Positions 55,601 through 64,000 of a stretch of 64,000 bases of DNA are shown here, in pieces (position 1 is the first letter of the stretch; each line of letters begins with the position of its first letter). This stretch comes from Durusdinium trenchii (taxonomy: Eukaryota; Sar; Dinophyceae; Suessiales; Symbiodiniaceae): NCBI GenBank assembly GCA_963970005.1, contig CAXAMN010025694.1, positions 1,673,003-1,737,002 on the forward strand, written 5' to 3'. The notes below the pieces were generated by a model. The model was not told where the DNA came from. It ran no database searches and was given only the letters and a program-made list of their open reading frames with translations. The position numbers and the translations under genes are program-made.

Positions 55601-58600
55601 ACGAACATTGTTGCTTACGATCTTCGGCTAATCAAAATAGAGTTGTAGAGTCACGAATGCATGTTTCTCATGATTCCCACTAGCCAAGGTTTACCGTCAA
55701 CCATTTTGGTTGGGCCTGCTTGGGGCTAAAACACCCAAGAGGTTGATCGCCTGGTCAAATGACAAGCTGGTATCAGCCTTGAACCTGGGGAAATTGTGTC
55801 GAGAGAAAAGAGAAGCATTGGGAGCAGAAAAAACAACACGCCCCTCAGCACTATTTCAGCTAGAATGCCATCCCGTGAAGCGCATAACCTGTTATTTATA
55901 ATATATGTTTTGTTTGCGCAGCTGCAACCTCTGGCCCAGGTCGCTACACAGATTCTTCAGGTCGGGCCCGATTCGTGGGTGTCAAGCAGGCCCTTCGCAA
56001 GTCTCAGTTGATGGGCAGCATATCATGTGAACACATTCCATCCCACTAGTCTGTATGGACACATGCACCTAGAACTGAGGGAATACCCATTGGGTTTTGG
56101 CCAGCGTCTTCTCGATGGTTATCTCCAATCCATCCGGGAGCCCCAACGCCAAGACCTTCGCCGCAAGTTCGCCTTGGATCCACAGAAGAGTGACAGGGAG
56201 TTGTTCATGGAATATCCATGCCATGAAGACCAATGGTTTGATGCTGAATTGCCCGAGTGCTTCTGGTATCTAAGTGGGAGCCGTTCATTGGAAGTTCCTG
56301 ACAGTTGGGCCGATGCAATCCAATCATTCAAGAAGGAACTCCATGATCTTTGTGTTACTAGATTGAATTGGACCAGTTTATTTCCATCTAACTTCATATA
56401 TGCCTAGCTTTTTGGACTTCCAAGGCTGCCAGACTCGAGAAAATGAAGGAGCAGTGAGCGTTTGGGGCCCCCGAGAGTGCCTCAGGGGCTTTGAATGGGA
56501 AGGGACGCGCAGATTTCATGACCAGCACTTTGACATGTGCACACTTTAGTATAGCTCGGCAGAAAATCAAAGTGCAAAACGGGTGCAAATATACGCCAAA
56601 CGGGCGCAAATATCCGCAAACGCGCGCAAATCCAAAAAGCATAACAAATCCAGTTTTGCCTCGAGCACTTTTTGATGTTCACCCTAGCTTGTCATGCCTG
56701 ACTCTGCAGTGTTCTTGGCTGACCCTGCATTATATCCCTTTTGTGGAAGCTATGTTGTCCAACCAGTGGAGCAGCTGCACACTCAAAGATGGGATTGGCT
56801 TGCTTGATTCGCAGTGCAACGAGACCCCTGACAAGCTTGCACACATCGATGAGCTGATCAAAGTGCACTAGCTGGATATTATATATAAAACCTTAGTTAG
56901 CCAATGCACATGGGTTGGCACAGTTGGCACTCACTTCCCAACTGCACTTGTGTGGCCCCCGACGCCCAGGCACAGCAGGAGCGCATCCAACAAGTACGAT
57001 TGGAGCTTTCGGGTGGGCGGCCACTTGGGGAATTGAGCGCCCAACCAGTACAAGAACCAGGTAGGGCTTGTGCACTTGCACCCCAATTGAGTTCATATAT
57101 ATTTTGTCCAATTGTCATCATTTGGCCCATATAGGTGATGTTCACCTTGCTCAATCTGATGGTGCTTTCACAGCTGGGCGCAAAGCTGTGCCTATGAAAC
57201 AGCCTCCAACCTCTTGCCCACCGACCCGAACCTGCAGTGTTGCAACAATGCGGAGTGTATCTAGTGATGTAATTGTTTCCCCTTCACCAGCGCACAGGGA
57301 TCCATATCGAGAGTGGCCTCATGATGCGCAACCTCGTGATATCGAGGATTTTGAACCGTCGCCGTTGACCATCCTCACTCCACGGTCGGTGAATCCCAAA
57401 CCTGTTGAAAAGCCGGCAGACCCCACCCCCAAGCCAACGGGCCCACCATCTGAGCATGCAATCGTGGCTGATTCTATCAAGAAGTCAGAGAAGTTTGACA
57501 AGTACTATTATAAGTGATTTGGGCTGCACGATGCTTCCATGAATGTATAGTTTTTTCAATTCCCTTCTCCTGCCACCACCCAAAATGTTCGGCCTGAACC
57601 CGATCCAAGGTGCAGGAGGTACTTCAAGCCACGGAAAGATGGATCCATGCAAGCCTCAAGTGAGGCTGTGAAAATGTGGCGGACTGAATCTGGGCGTGAC
57701 TGGGACATACTGGGACCATTTACCCATCTGTTCTTGTCGATCATTGGTCATGTGTTCAGGGTCATCTAGAGGTCACACCGGTCACTGGTTGGGCCCAGGT
57801 GAGAAGATCAAACAATTGCTGAGGGAACATGGGTCCTTTCAAGCGGTCGAAGTCATGATCGAACGCTACCAAAAGACTTCTTTGCAGGGTTCCAAGGAAG
57901 GTGGTTGGGTGACCAAGCACTACCTTGCGGCGGAGAAACACTGGACGAAGTAGGGGCCTAAGTGGCAGTTTGTCTTCATATAGCTATAGTTCCCATGTCA
58001 TGCGTGTAAATTTCTTAGCAGCTGGTATGTCATGATTAGGTCGATGATTGAATCGGCTTTCGAATGGGCGAAAGCCAGAGGGCTTTGGAGAATCAATCCC
58101 ATGCACAAAGAAGAGGAAATCAAAATTGTGGTTGATGACTTTTTCAAGTACACGGATGAAGTGGGAACAGAGACACGCCAGAGTGGAACCATGGAAATGG
58201 AGGACTGAATAGTGTTTGGATGTTTTTGGCCACCACTACCTTTGCTTTCCTGGGATCTGTAATAGCTAGATCACACCGTGGAATCTCCAGGATCCAGATG
58301 GAGCTCTGCTTGATAGCAGTGATTTGGTCCCGGACAACATGTCCAAGTTGATCCCGGAGATTGATGACAAGGGAGAGGATTCGGTACAACCAGGGACTGG
58401 GGCCAGTTTCAAGTGCATTACTTAGAGCTCAATGCTAGCAGCGTGTGGGTGGAAGAGTTTCAGAAACATATATAGCATCAAAGTACACCCGCAACTAAGG
58501 CTGGTGTTCCCTACATTGCAGGAGAACTCTTCCCCGTTGGGTGTGATCACCCATTTTTTTGGAGACACTAGGTCGTAAGATCGACCAGGCTGATCTCGAG

Positions 58601-61600
58601 AAGGTGGGGAGCATGCTCTCATGTTTAGATCCATGAACCTTTTGGCGCCAAGGAGAAGTTGGAATCCAAGAACTCGGACAAAGCAAAACAGCCCCATGAC
58701 ATCCAATACTGGGCATGACTAGGGGCACGTGGCATGACATTTGCGTGTAGGGCTGCACTGTGTCACTGTCACCAATGTGTTGCAAGGTTAATGGGGAATC
58801 TTGACAACATTCTGGGCATGATGAACCAGGGCTATGACGAGCTGGCCAAGCTTCAAGCAGAAGCTTTGGTGGGTAAGTGAGGCCCTTAGAGAAAACAATC
58901 CCCTATCAGCTTCAAAACAGACCCCAACAAAAACTTGCAGTCGAACCCAAACCTGGCTTCTTACACTAGCTTGCAAGGTACTAGTATAATAAAGTTGACC
59001 GGGTCTAAGGTGTGACGTGCCAGCCATCAAAGAGAAGATGAAAGATGTGACCAAGACCGATGTAGCTCTCAACAACCTTTTGGTACGTGCCAGGACAAGT
59101 GTACCCATTGTGTGCGAATGAGTTGGCCCTTACCCTGCCCTTGGCTTTTGCCTTGGCTTTCCCCTTCGCCTTTTGCGAACCACGAGGTGGACGGGGAGCA
59201 TCTGTACGATCTGTACCCTTTCCAGTACCCTTTCCCACAGGCGCCGTCAGGGACTTCACATTCCTGGAGGGGCAGGGAACTTTCACAAGCAAAAGGATGG
59301 GGTAAGGGCCAAGAAGGTCAAGGGTGAACATGCTGATGAGAACTAGCTCATCCAGCTTTATCCTCATGCCATATGGTGTGGGGACCGCGGGTCGATTTGG
59401 GTCAACCGCAAGGTTGAGTCTTCTCACAATTTGGCTTGTTACACACAGATCGATCTACCTGTGTGAAAGCCTGGGAGCTCAAAAGAAGAGAGCTTTGCAC
59501 ACGTGAGTAGCACTAGTTAGCTGTATTCATCTTTGGGGTGCACTGGCCTCGCTCCACACCTCTTGCACATGCAAGAGGGCCATGAATGTCAATTTAATTT
59601 GTTTGCCCCACAGGTGCCTGGAGAGAGGATGATGAACATCACGAAGGCCAGGAAAGTTCTTTCCTGCGGTTGCTGAAGTCACAGTAGGTTTCGTCTGGCG
59701 TGCATTTACGATCATCTTGTTTGTGAAGGTGGAGATGATGGGTCAAGCCAAACACCATCCGACTTTGCAGATGAGCTCATGCGTGGCTTTGAGATTGGAG
59801 CCACTTGCTTTCAACATGTTGTTTGCAATGTACCTGAACTTGCTATATTTCCACAACCCACAACAATCACTGGCCTAGGCCGATAGTGCCTTTCGCGTGG
59901 TGCGCCTGGCCCGAGTCGCTTCAAATCGGATGAGACGGTTGGGACTCCCGACTTGCCCAGCAAACTCTTTCACTTTAATACCTTTTCTTGTTACATTGTT
60001 CTAGGGGTCTTCCCAAAACAGAACTATGTTGATCTTGGGTTGTCAAGGAGTAAAAGACCATGAGCTTGAAGCTATTGCATCTTCAGGGCGGACATCTCGA
60101 AAAGGCTACCGCAATATCTCCCGTAACTTCCACAATCGTTTGGAGCGAAAAGGCTGGAGGCTTCCAGTGAGAATTTCCATGGTGCCAGTGTGGGTGCGGC
60201 AGCACCGACCCAAAGTGACAGAAGTCCAGATTGAGTACCCCATGATAGCGCTCAAGGACTGGGCTACCTACATGCTTAATAGCAATCAATCTAGTTTCTT
60301 GCTGGGGGGCTATGACATCAAGGATGTAGATGGCTACTCGCGCATGTATTTGGAGTTTTGGCATCGATACCGTGAATTGGACAGTACACACCCTTTCTTT
60401 GAGCACCACCCACCCGATGAGTGGGGGGAGATGCATACCTTACCTTCTCCATGGAGATGAAGGACGTGGTAAATCGAAGGTTCCCATATTAGTCCAATCT
60501 TTTCAAATGCTTATTGCGCCAACTGGCATTGAGTCAACCAACATATCAGGGCAACTAGGTTGTATTGAACAAGCTTTTTTTTCCCGGTTAGTACATTGCC
60601 CATGTTCTATCTGCAGGCCAGAACCCCATCCTCCTGTCCACCGTCCACCACGGCCTAGGCACTCGTTCACCACGCGGCTTCTGGCCTCAATGATGCCGGC
60701 AAACATGTACGCAAAGGGTGACAAAACCATGGATTGCATTGGGAATTTCATGAAGCAAGACCTGACAAAGTGTTATTTTGAGGGCGTGAAGGCACCCAGT
60801 CTCAATAGTTCAACTTTAAAGGCAAGAAACCTGTTTACCCAATAGGCTAGTGTAAGGGTTCTTCTTTTTGATCAACTCCACTATCTCAGCAACTCGACCC
60901 AGCCACCTAGGCTATGACTGGAGAGGATCAGCCACGAGTGTTCTTCTTTGTGCTGATTGGAGTGAAGGGTGATTGGCCCTGGTTGAGAAAGTGTATGGGG
61001 CTGTACACTGGGCCAACCTCATTGAGGATTTGTCATATGTGCAATGAGCCTGCAGCTAGAAGGAATTGGCCAATGTTTTGTATGGTACCACTTTTTTTGG
61101 AGGATAAACCGATGTACTGGTGCACCCTCTACCTGAATGCCACTGCAGGCTTGGTATCATTTTGGACGAAACGGATGCTTGAGGTCTTGGGATAGGACAA
61201 GCCCACCTCCATGGAAGGCCAAACGATCGGTACTTCGAGATGTCCCTGGTGCAGATGACCCATCCCGAATCAAACCCGATCTTGCACATATTTGGGCAAT
61301 TGGTACAGGCAAAGAGTACGTTGCCTCAACAATCATCTTGTTTGCCACCAGGATCAAGCTTTGGCCCGGCCGTGCTGTTGGAACGAGGCTTGAACAGGCC
61401 TACCGCCAGTTTCGAGAATGGTGCACTGAGCACAAACAAACCTGCAAAATATCAGACTTCCAACTTCGGACTTTCAAGATCCAAAAGCTTCCTGCCTGTT
61501 ATCTATGTAGTTTACAGTTTTTTGTTTTCGGGATTCCTTCCAAGCCCACCCATTGCACAGCTCAGGTTGAGGCAGTACCCCACACTCCGAGGACAGGGCC

Positions 61601-62120
61601 ACGACTGCATCGTGGTCCACAAGTGGTTGTCAGACCTTTGCGCTGGTGTTTCCACGGATGACTTGGATACTGGGTGCACATAGTTGGAAAGGAAGGGGAC
61701 ATAAGGGGACCACACTCGTAATTAAAAAGAAATTGGAGGGTGCATCGACCATCATATCTCTCAGGACCCGAATGACCTCGAGCTCTTTCAAGCCGTCAAG
61801 TACACGGCGGATTGTGGAAATCACTGGTTCAGATCTTTGTATAAGTACGGAGTCTGGATGCCAGGTAGTGAGATTGCTCGGCTGGTTGATGTTGCTTGGG
61901 GACTGACTGACCCTTGCAGTCACATGGTCAAAGCTTTTCTATGCACCATCGAGTATGGGGATCGGGCAAACTGCTCTAGTCGACGTCTTTTCTACTGTAA
62001 TTAGTACCCTTTTGATTTCCCAGCGCTCCAGGAAGGATATGGGTGCTGTGCAAGCTTGTGCGCACGTAGAGATCTTTGCTTGTTCCGTTCAAAGCCCAAA
62101 CTGCACATGCACGATCACAT
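50798..62120 (+). CDS. Large multi-exon gene: C5-methyltransferase-like plus CMC-like DDE transposase-like regions
   Basis: About 30 plus-strand exons in one consistent order. I recall this layout as a recurrent family of dinoflagellate predicted proteins. Parts: N-terminal acidic region (50798-52600), lysine/glutamate-rich region ending in AYHQAFKKAKQEGMSEADAR (52740-54173), methyltransferase-motif region (54913-55850), KGRxRFVG-type and YPLGFG exons (55922-56356), RYFKPRKDG and KGGW-type exons (56971-58400), helical exons (58780-59682) and the transposase-like region (60012-62120). Splice phases agree at several joins, some with GC donors. Four frame breaks occur, each at a six-base homopolymer. 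It may be a transposon gene, a domesticated copy, or a decaying one. No terminal inverted repeats identified; a split direct repeat brackets it. Confidence 0.62.
52431..52436 (+). other. Frame break at an A6 run
   Basis: Six A bases. Five would join ERCKLEK to LRKLRLLELEMLELQ. Confidence 0.6.
52740..54173 (+). CDS. Lys/Glu-rich exon block with AYHQAF helix motif
   Basis: 52740-52855 reads HVMDNVETLPMDVSETQIAT. The long exon from about 52958 reads EQALQKPEASPKRFASVNKD and NEESKEKEEESGKNATLNSV. After a G6 run (53280-53285), the frame shifted by one reads GKASSPEEAQCPCPQVAEVK and some 240 residues of very Lys/Glu-rich sequence. After an A6 run (54041-54046), the next frame reads QKQSRKSSAYHQAFKKAKQE then GMSEADARKAAKEAG. 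The helix motif resembles one I have seen in other dinoflagellate proteins. It is probably a nuclear, disordered, charged linker; the opposite-strand open frames are its shadow. Confidence 0.58.
53280..53285 (+). other. Frame break at a G6 run
   Basis: Six G bases. Five would join SHGKDREG to AQGKASSPEEAQ. Confidence 0.65.
54041..54046 (+). other. Frame break at an A6 run
   Basis: Six A bases. Five would join EELKAKK to QKQSRKSSAYHQAFKK. Confidence 0.6.
54913..55850 (+). CDS. Cytosine-C5-methyltransferase-like motif region
   Basis: Four to five exons carry C5-methyltransferase motifs in the right order. 54913-54980: GPYDFFEVFSGKANTTK (motif I, usually DLFSGxGG). 55064-55160: CGFKCASFDIDYAANEPR (motif II acid). 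55256-55426: LLAPDCSSWGVPSRGTTRRT (motif IV position, but P-x-C instead of PCQ). 55498-55605: AIFVIENPEGSL (motif VI ENV-like). 55689-55850: PFWLGLLGAKTPKRLIAWSN (motif VIII, where canonical enzymes have GxPQxRxR). The 55426/55498 join is GT-AG with matching phase. The altered motif I and IV may mean loss or change of catalysis. The function could instead be DNA or nucleotide binding only. Confidence 0.5.
55922..56356 (+). CDS. Linker exons after the methyltransferase-like region
   Basis: 55922-56007 reads ATSGPGRYTDSSGRARFVGV then KQALRKSQ. 56080-56356 reads EYPLGFGQRLLDGYLQSIRE, then PQRQDLRRKFALDPQKSDRE and LFMEYPCHEDQWFDAELPEC. The order 'basic G-R-x-R-F-x-G segment, then YPxxFG' follows the methyltransferase-like part in the related proteins I recall. 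No named domain. Confidence 0.55.
56640..56875 (+). CDS. Possible exon of the same gene
   Basis: A plus frame reads VEAMLSNQWSSCTLKDGIGL then LDSQCNETPDKLAHIDELIK ahead of a stop. Reasonable composition, but no motif links it to its neighbours. Confidence 0.35.
56971..58396 (+). CDS. Central exons: PRKDG and GGW segments
   Basis: 56971-57061: AQQERIQQVRLELSGGRPLG. 57135-57511: SDGAFTAGRKAVPMKQPPTS, a long Pro/Ser-rich stretch ending SEKFDKYYYK. 57616-57690: RYFKPRKDGSMQASSEAVKM. 57799-57949: EKIKQLLREHGSFQAVEVMI then EGGWVTKHYLAAEKHW. 58040-58200: SMIESAFEWAKARGLWRINP then EEIKIVVDDFFKYTDE. 58291-58396: DPDGALLDSSDLVPDNMSKL. The RRY-KPR-DG and KGGW-TK segments are recurrent in the family I recall. 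Function unknown. Confidence 0.52.
58780..59682 (+). CDS. Helical exons before the transposase-like region
   Basis: 58782-58873: MGNLDNILGMMNQGYDELAK then LQAEAL before a GT donor. 59017-59081: VPAIKEKMKDVTKTDVALNN then LL before GTACGT. 59614-59682: AWREDDEHHEGQESSFLRLL. Probably coiled-coil or helical linkers. A Gly/Lys-repeat frame on the opposite strand (59005-59427) is judged a shadow of biased codons. Confidence 0.45.
60012..62120 (+). CDS. CMC/EnSpm-like DDE transposase-related region
   Basis: Exons: 60012-60550, 60659-60791, 60911-61058, 61196-61488, 61566-61669, 61765-61915 and about 62022-62120. Order of motifs: GRCIPYLLHGDEGRGKSKVP (Asp codon 60456-60458); HSFTTRLLASMMPANMY; GVKGDWPWLRKCMGLYTGPT then CHMCN; IKPDLAHIWAIGTGKEYVAS (DxxH at 61278-61289); YPTLRGQGHDCIVVHKWLSD; then FRSKPKLHMHDH. 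In CMC-type transposases the first Asp, a CxxC after a 'lsG--t-g' segment, a DxMH motif, a KSHDxHVL motif and a late His-rich helix occur in this order, so I infer a related fold. The final Glu is not identified. The 60550/60659 join keeps phase with a GC donor. A G6 run at 60423-60428 breaks frame. Confidence 0.5.
60423..60428 (+). other. Frame break at a G6 run
   Basis: Six G bases. Five would join EHHPPDEWG to RCIPYLLHGDEGRGK. Confidence 0.65.
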
Positions 62121-62717
62121 CACGCTTCTTGGATGTGATGTAAGTGATTTTCCCTATGAAATGCAAAGGGGTTTGTTTTGGTAGTGTATGGTAGTGTGAC
62201 GGTGACGTGTGATACCCCAACCATCCTCAGCCAAGATCAGAGCTGCAGCACCAGGCTGTGACCCAGCAAACAAGCTGGGTCATCAACCCTCTATGCCACA
62301 AAGCTGCATCCAACAACTTATTTGGACCATGGCGGACCATGGAGATTCATGCTAGTGACACATGGTTCCCTTCCTGGTGCGTGGGTGCATTTGTGAACCG
62401 TATAAGGCTACAGCTGCTGGCAAGATGAGGACTTCATCGGAAAGTGCTCGCGAATATCGCGTCGCACACACCAGTTTAGCACATGCATCAGAAGTTTCCA
62501 GAGAATCCTTATGCTGTACAAGCGCTTGTTTGCTGCCTAACATGGGCAAGCTCCACTGAGGGCCCCGGCGCCAAAAGTCACTTCCCAGCTCGTGTAGTGC
62601 ACATGGGCATAGGGATGAAGGTGGGCAGGGTTAAGGGGAGTTCAGAACACCATTTACCTCAACATCCTCGAGCACTTTTTAGAAGCACGTGCAGAAATCC
62701 AAGGGTTTCACATATTT

Positions 62718-62755
62718 ACCTCCAAACGCGCAACAATTTCTCGTAGCAGAAATTT
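62718..62755 (+). repeat. Right copy of the split direct repeat
   Basis: ACCTCCAAACG, 17 extra bases, then TAGCAGAAATTT, in the same order as at 50436-50460. The sequence after it (ATGTTACAAATG) is close to the reverse complement of TTTGTAGCATAAAT, which follows the left copy. Confidence 0.6.
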
Positions 62756-63293
62756 ATGTTACAAATGAAGCTCCAGGTTTGACCAAAAATCGATGTTCTA
62801 AACATTGGCGCTGGTGCCGACCTGCAGTGCTTGCCACGTGCCCAAAACCGGCCGAATACGTCGGATACCCTCTATGGGACCGAAGACGGACGCGATGCTT
62901 GGATGCGATGTGGAAATGCTTGGGTGACCATGCCGAACATGGACTATACTAGGCCATCTCGTGCCGCCATTTGCGGGAGTCGAAGACACCATAAGAGTCC
63001 ATAAGAGCTAGTGAAGCTAAGGACAAACTGCAACCTGAGGTGAAATACCACGATGTTGATCGTTCTTGCCATGGGCCTTTAAACGGCCAGGTGATGCCAG
63101 CGGCACGACATCAGGTCCGCCCGACCGACCATCCCAGGCAGAGAAGCTGGCACCACGAGCCGTGATGGAACCCTGGCGAGCACGTGTCAGCTTTGACGTC
63201 GGTTCAACGAGGTTCTCCGGTGCTCTTTTTCAACCAAAAAGAACAGTCCTGGATCTTCAAATGCCATGTCGTTTTTGTTTATGTTCTTGGTTG

Positions 63294-63380
63294 TTCTTGG
63301 TTGTGGTTGTTGTTGTTGTGGTGGTTGTGGTTGTGGTTGTGGTTGTGGTTGTGGTTGTGGTTGTTGTTGTTGTTGGTAGA
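63294..63380. repeat. TTGTGG/TTG microsatellite
   Basis: Irregular TTGTGG hexamers and TTG triplets on the plus strand over about 85 bp. The long valine- or glutamine/proline-rich open frames across it are artefacts of the repeat. Confidence 0.9.
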
Positions 63381-63555
63381 GACAAAAACAGCCGCCCAAC
63401 ATAGTTGTCACATGTTGCAAGTCAGGGATTTCAATGGGATTCTGTTAGGGATAGGGTCGAAGGTTTGGAGAGATGTTAGTAGCTGGACTTCTTGTTCTTG
63501 TGGTACTCAAGTCTTGGTTGGTCTGCTTCTTTTTCTTTGTTGTGTTGTTTTTTTT

Positions 63556-63680
63556 GGGGGGGGTCAAAAAACAACAACGGGGTTGCAGATTTTGTTTCTA
63601 GGGGGGGGTAGAGACAACCACATCTCTTGGAAGGGGGGGGTCCAAAAAACAACCACGGGGTTGCAGTTTTTGTGTCTAGG
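63556..63680. repeat. Two-copy direct repeat with G runs
   Basis: GGGGGGGTCAAAAAACAACA followed by ACGGGGTTGCAG and TTTTGTTTCTAGG at 63556-63602 recurs at 63633-63680 with a few changes, about 77 bp apart. Confidence 0.75.
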
Positions 63681-63953
63681 CTGTGGTAGAGGTTGAAAGT
63701 AGAAGTTTTACAGGGTTTACTTAACCAGTTACAATAAGCATCACCAGTAGCATGACCCTCAGAGGAGGTTCATAGACCCTAAGAAGGCGTTTAAATCGAC
63801 CATATTGTTCCATTGGAATCCAAAAACTTCCAGGAGTCTCCAAGAAAAGATTGATTTTTCAGTGCATAGATTGAGAACCGGGTTTCCACCCCCTCGCCTC
63901 CGCACACGCCCCGCGCACTGTCCACACATCCCGGGGTGGGGGGTGTCTACCAC

Positions 63954-64000
<47 letters not shown>
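63954..64000. repeat. (TAG)n microsatellite running off the window
   Basis: A perfect TAG/AGT trinucleotide run that reaches the last base, so its true length is unknown. Confidence 0.95.

Larger units (their letters stand above)
62121..64000. other. Repeat-rich end of window, no confident gene
   Basis: Possible coding-like pieces at 62784-62960 (one frame reads DVLNIGAGADLQCLPRAQNR) and 63080-63200 (SGPPDRPSQAEKLAPRAVME) have no recognised motif. I searched this block for the missing kinase C-lobe and did not see it. Confidence 0.5.

Noticed and set aside
55689-55712. CCGTCAACCATTTTGGTTGG, similar to the dinoflagellate spliced leader
   Set aside because: It is the coding start of the exon reading VYRQPFWLGLLGAKTPKRL, so the likeness is explained by protein sequence.
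59005-59427. Minus-strand frame with a KGKAKAKAKGR run
   Set aside because: Low-complexity antisense of a biased CCTTGGCTTTTGCC repeat; no neighbouring support for a minus-strand gene.
63066-63696. Valine-rich, tryptophan-rich and Gln/Pro-rich open frames
   Set aside because: They arise from translating the TTGTGG microsatellite.
1-64000. Prokaryotic origin, CRISPR arrays, operons or ribosome-binding sites
   Set aside because: Intron-split genes, microsatellites and splice signals show eukaryotic DNA. No spaced direct-repeat array was seen; no rRNA gene was recognised.

Overview
The window is eukaryotic nuclear DNA and almost certainly comes from a dinoflagellate, most plausibly a Symbiodiniaceae/Suessiales-type genome. 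No open frame is long enough to be an intact gene. Recognisable proteins are instead split into many short plus-strand exons (about 25-540 bp) separated by introns of 0.3-2.8 kb. Many introns start with GC or GA rather than GT, and exon joins repeatedly show AG|G at both ends. Every gene I can identify lies on the plus strand. The introns are full of TA, GT, GA and TTGTGG microsatellites, hairpins and short terminal-inverted-repeat elements. All of this fits published descriptions of dinoflagellate genomes.

Layout. (1) About 16-13453: most of a glycoside hydrolase family 3 beta-glucosidase. Its N-terminal third lies upstream of the window, and I did not find its last exon(s). (2) About 16.7-44 kb: a long stretch with many short GC-rich open exons coding for proline-rich, acidic or W/K-rich low-complexity sequence. 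I cannot assign a family; two exons share a PAWMT motif. How many genes this is remains open. (3) 45997-50345: the N-lobe and hinge of an aminoglycoside-phosphotransferase/CHK-like kinase. The exon phases fit well, but the catalytic C-lobe is not found. (4) 50798-62120: a gene of about 11 kb and roughly 30 exons, from a family I recall among dinoflagellate predicted proteins. In order it carries an acidic/lysine-rich N-terminal part, a region with the motif order of a cytosine-C5 methyltransferase, a basic linker, and a C-terminal region whose motifs (HGDEG, CxxC, DxxH, GHDC, PKLHMHDH) parallel CMC/EnSpm-type DDE transposases. (5) About 62.1-64 kb: repeat-rich sequence with no confident gene.

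How the parts may relate. The methyltransferase/transposase-like gene is bracketed by a split direct repeat (50436-50460 and 62718-62755) and starts about 450 bp after the last kinase exon I can see. This suggests, but does not prove, that a 12.3-kb element inserted into or next to a kinase gene. Inside that element, four breaks in frame can each be repaired by shortening a six-base homopolymer to five. They are either systematic assembly errors, decay, or something biological.

All family assignments come from reading motifs by eye. Exon ends are approximate unless a splice phase is stated to agree.
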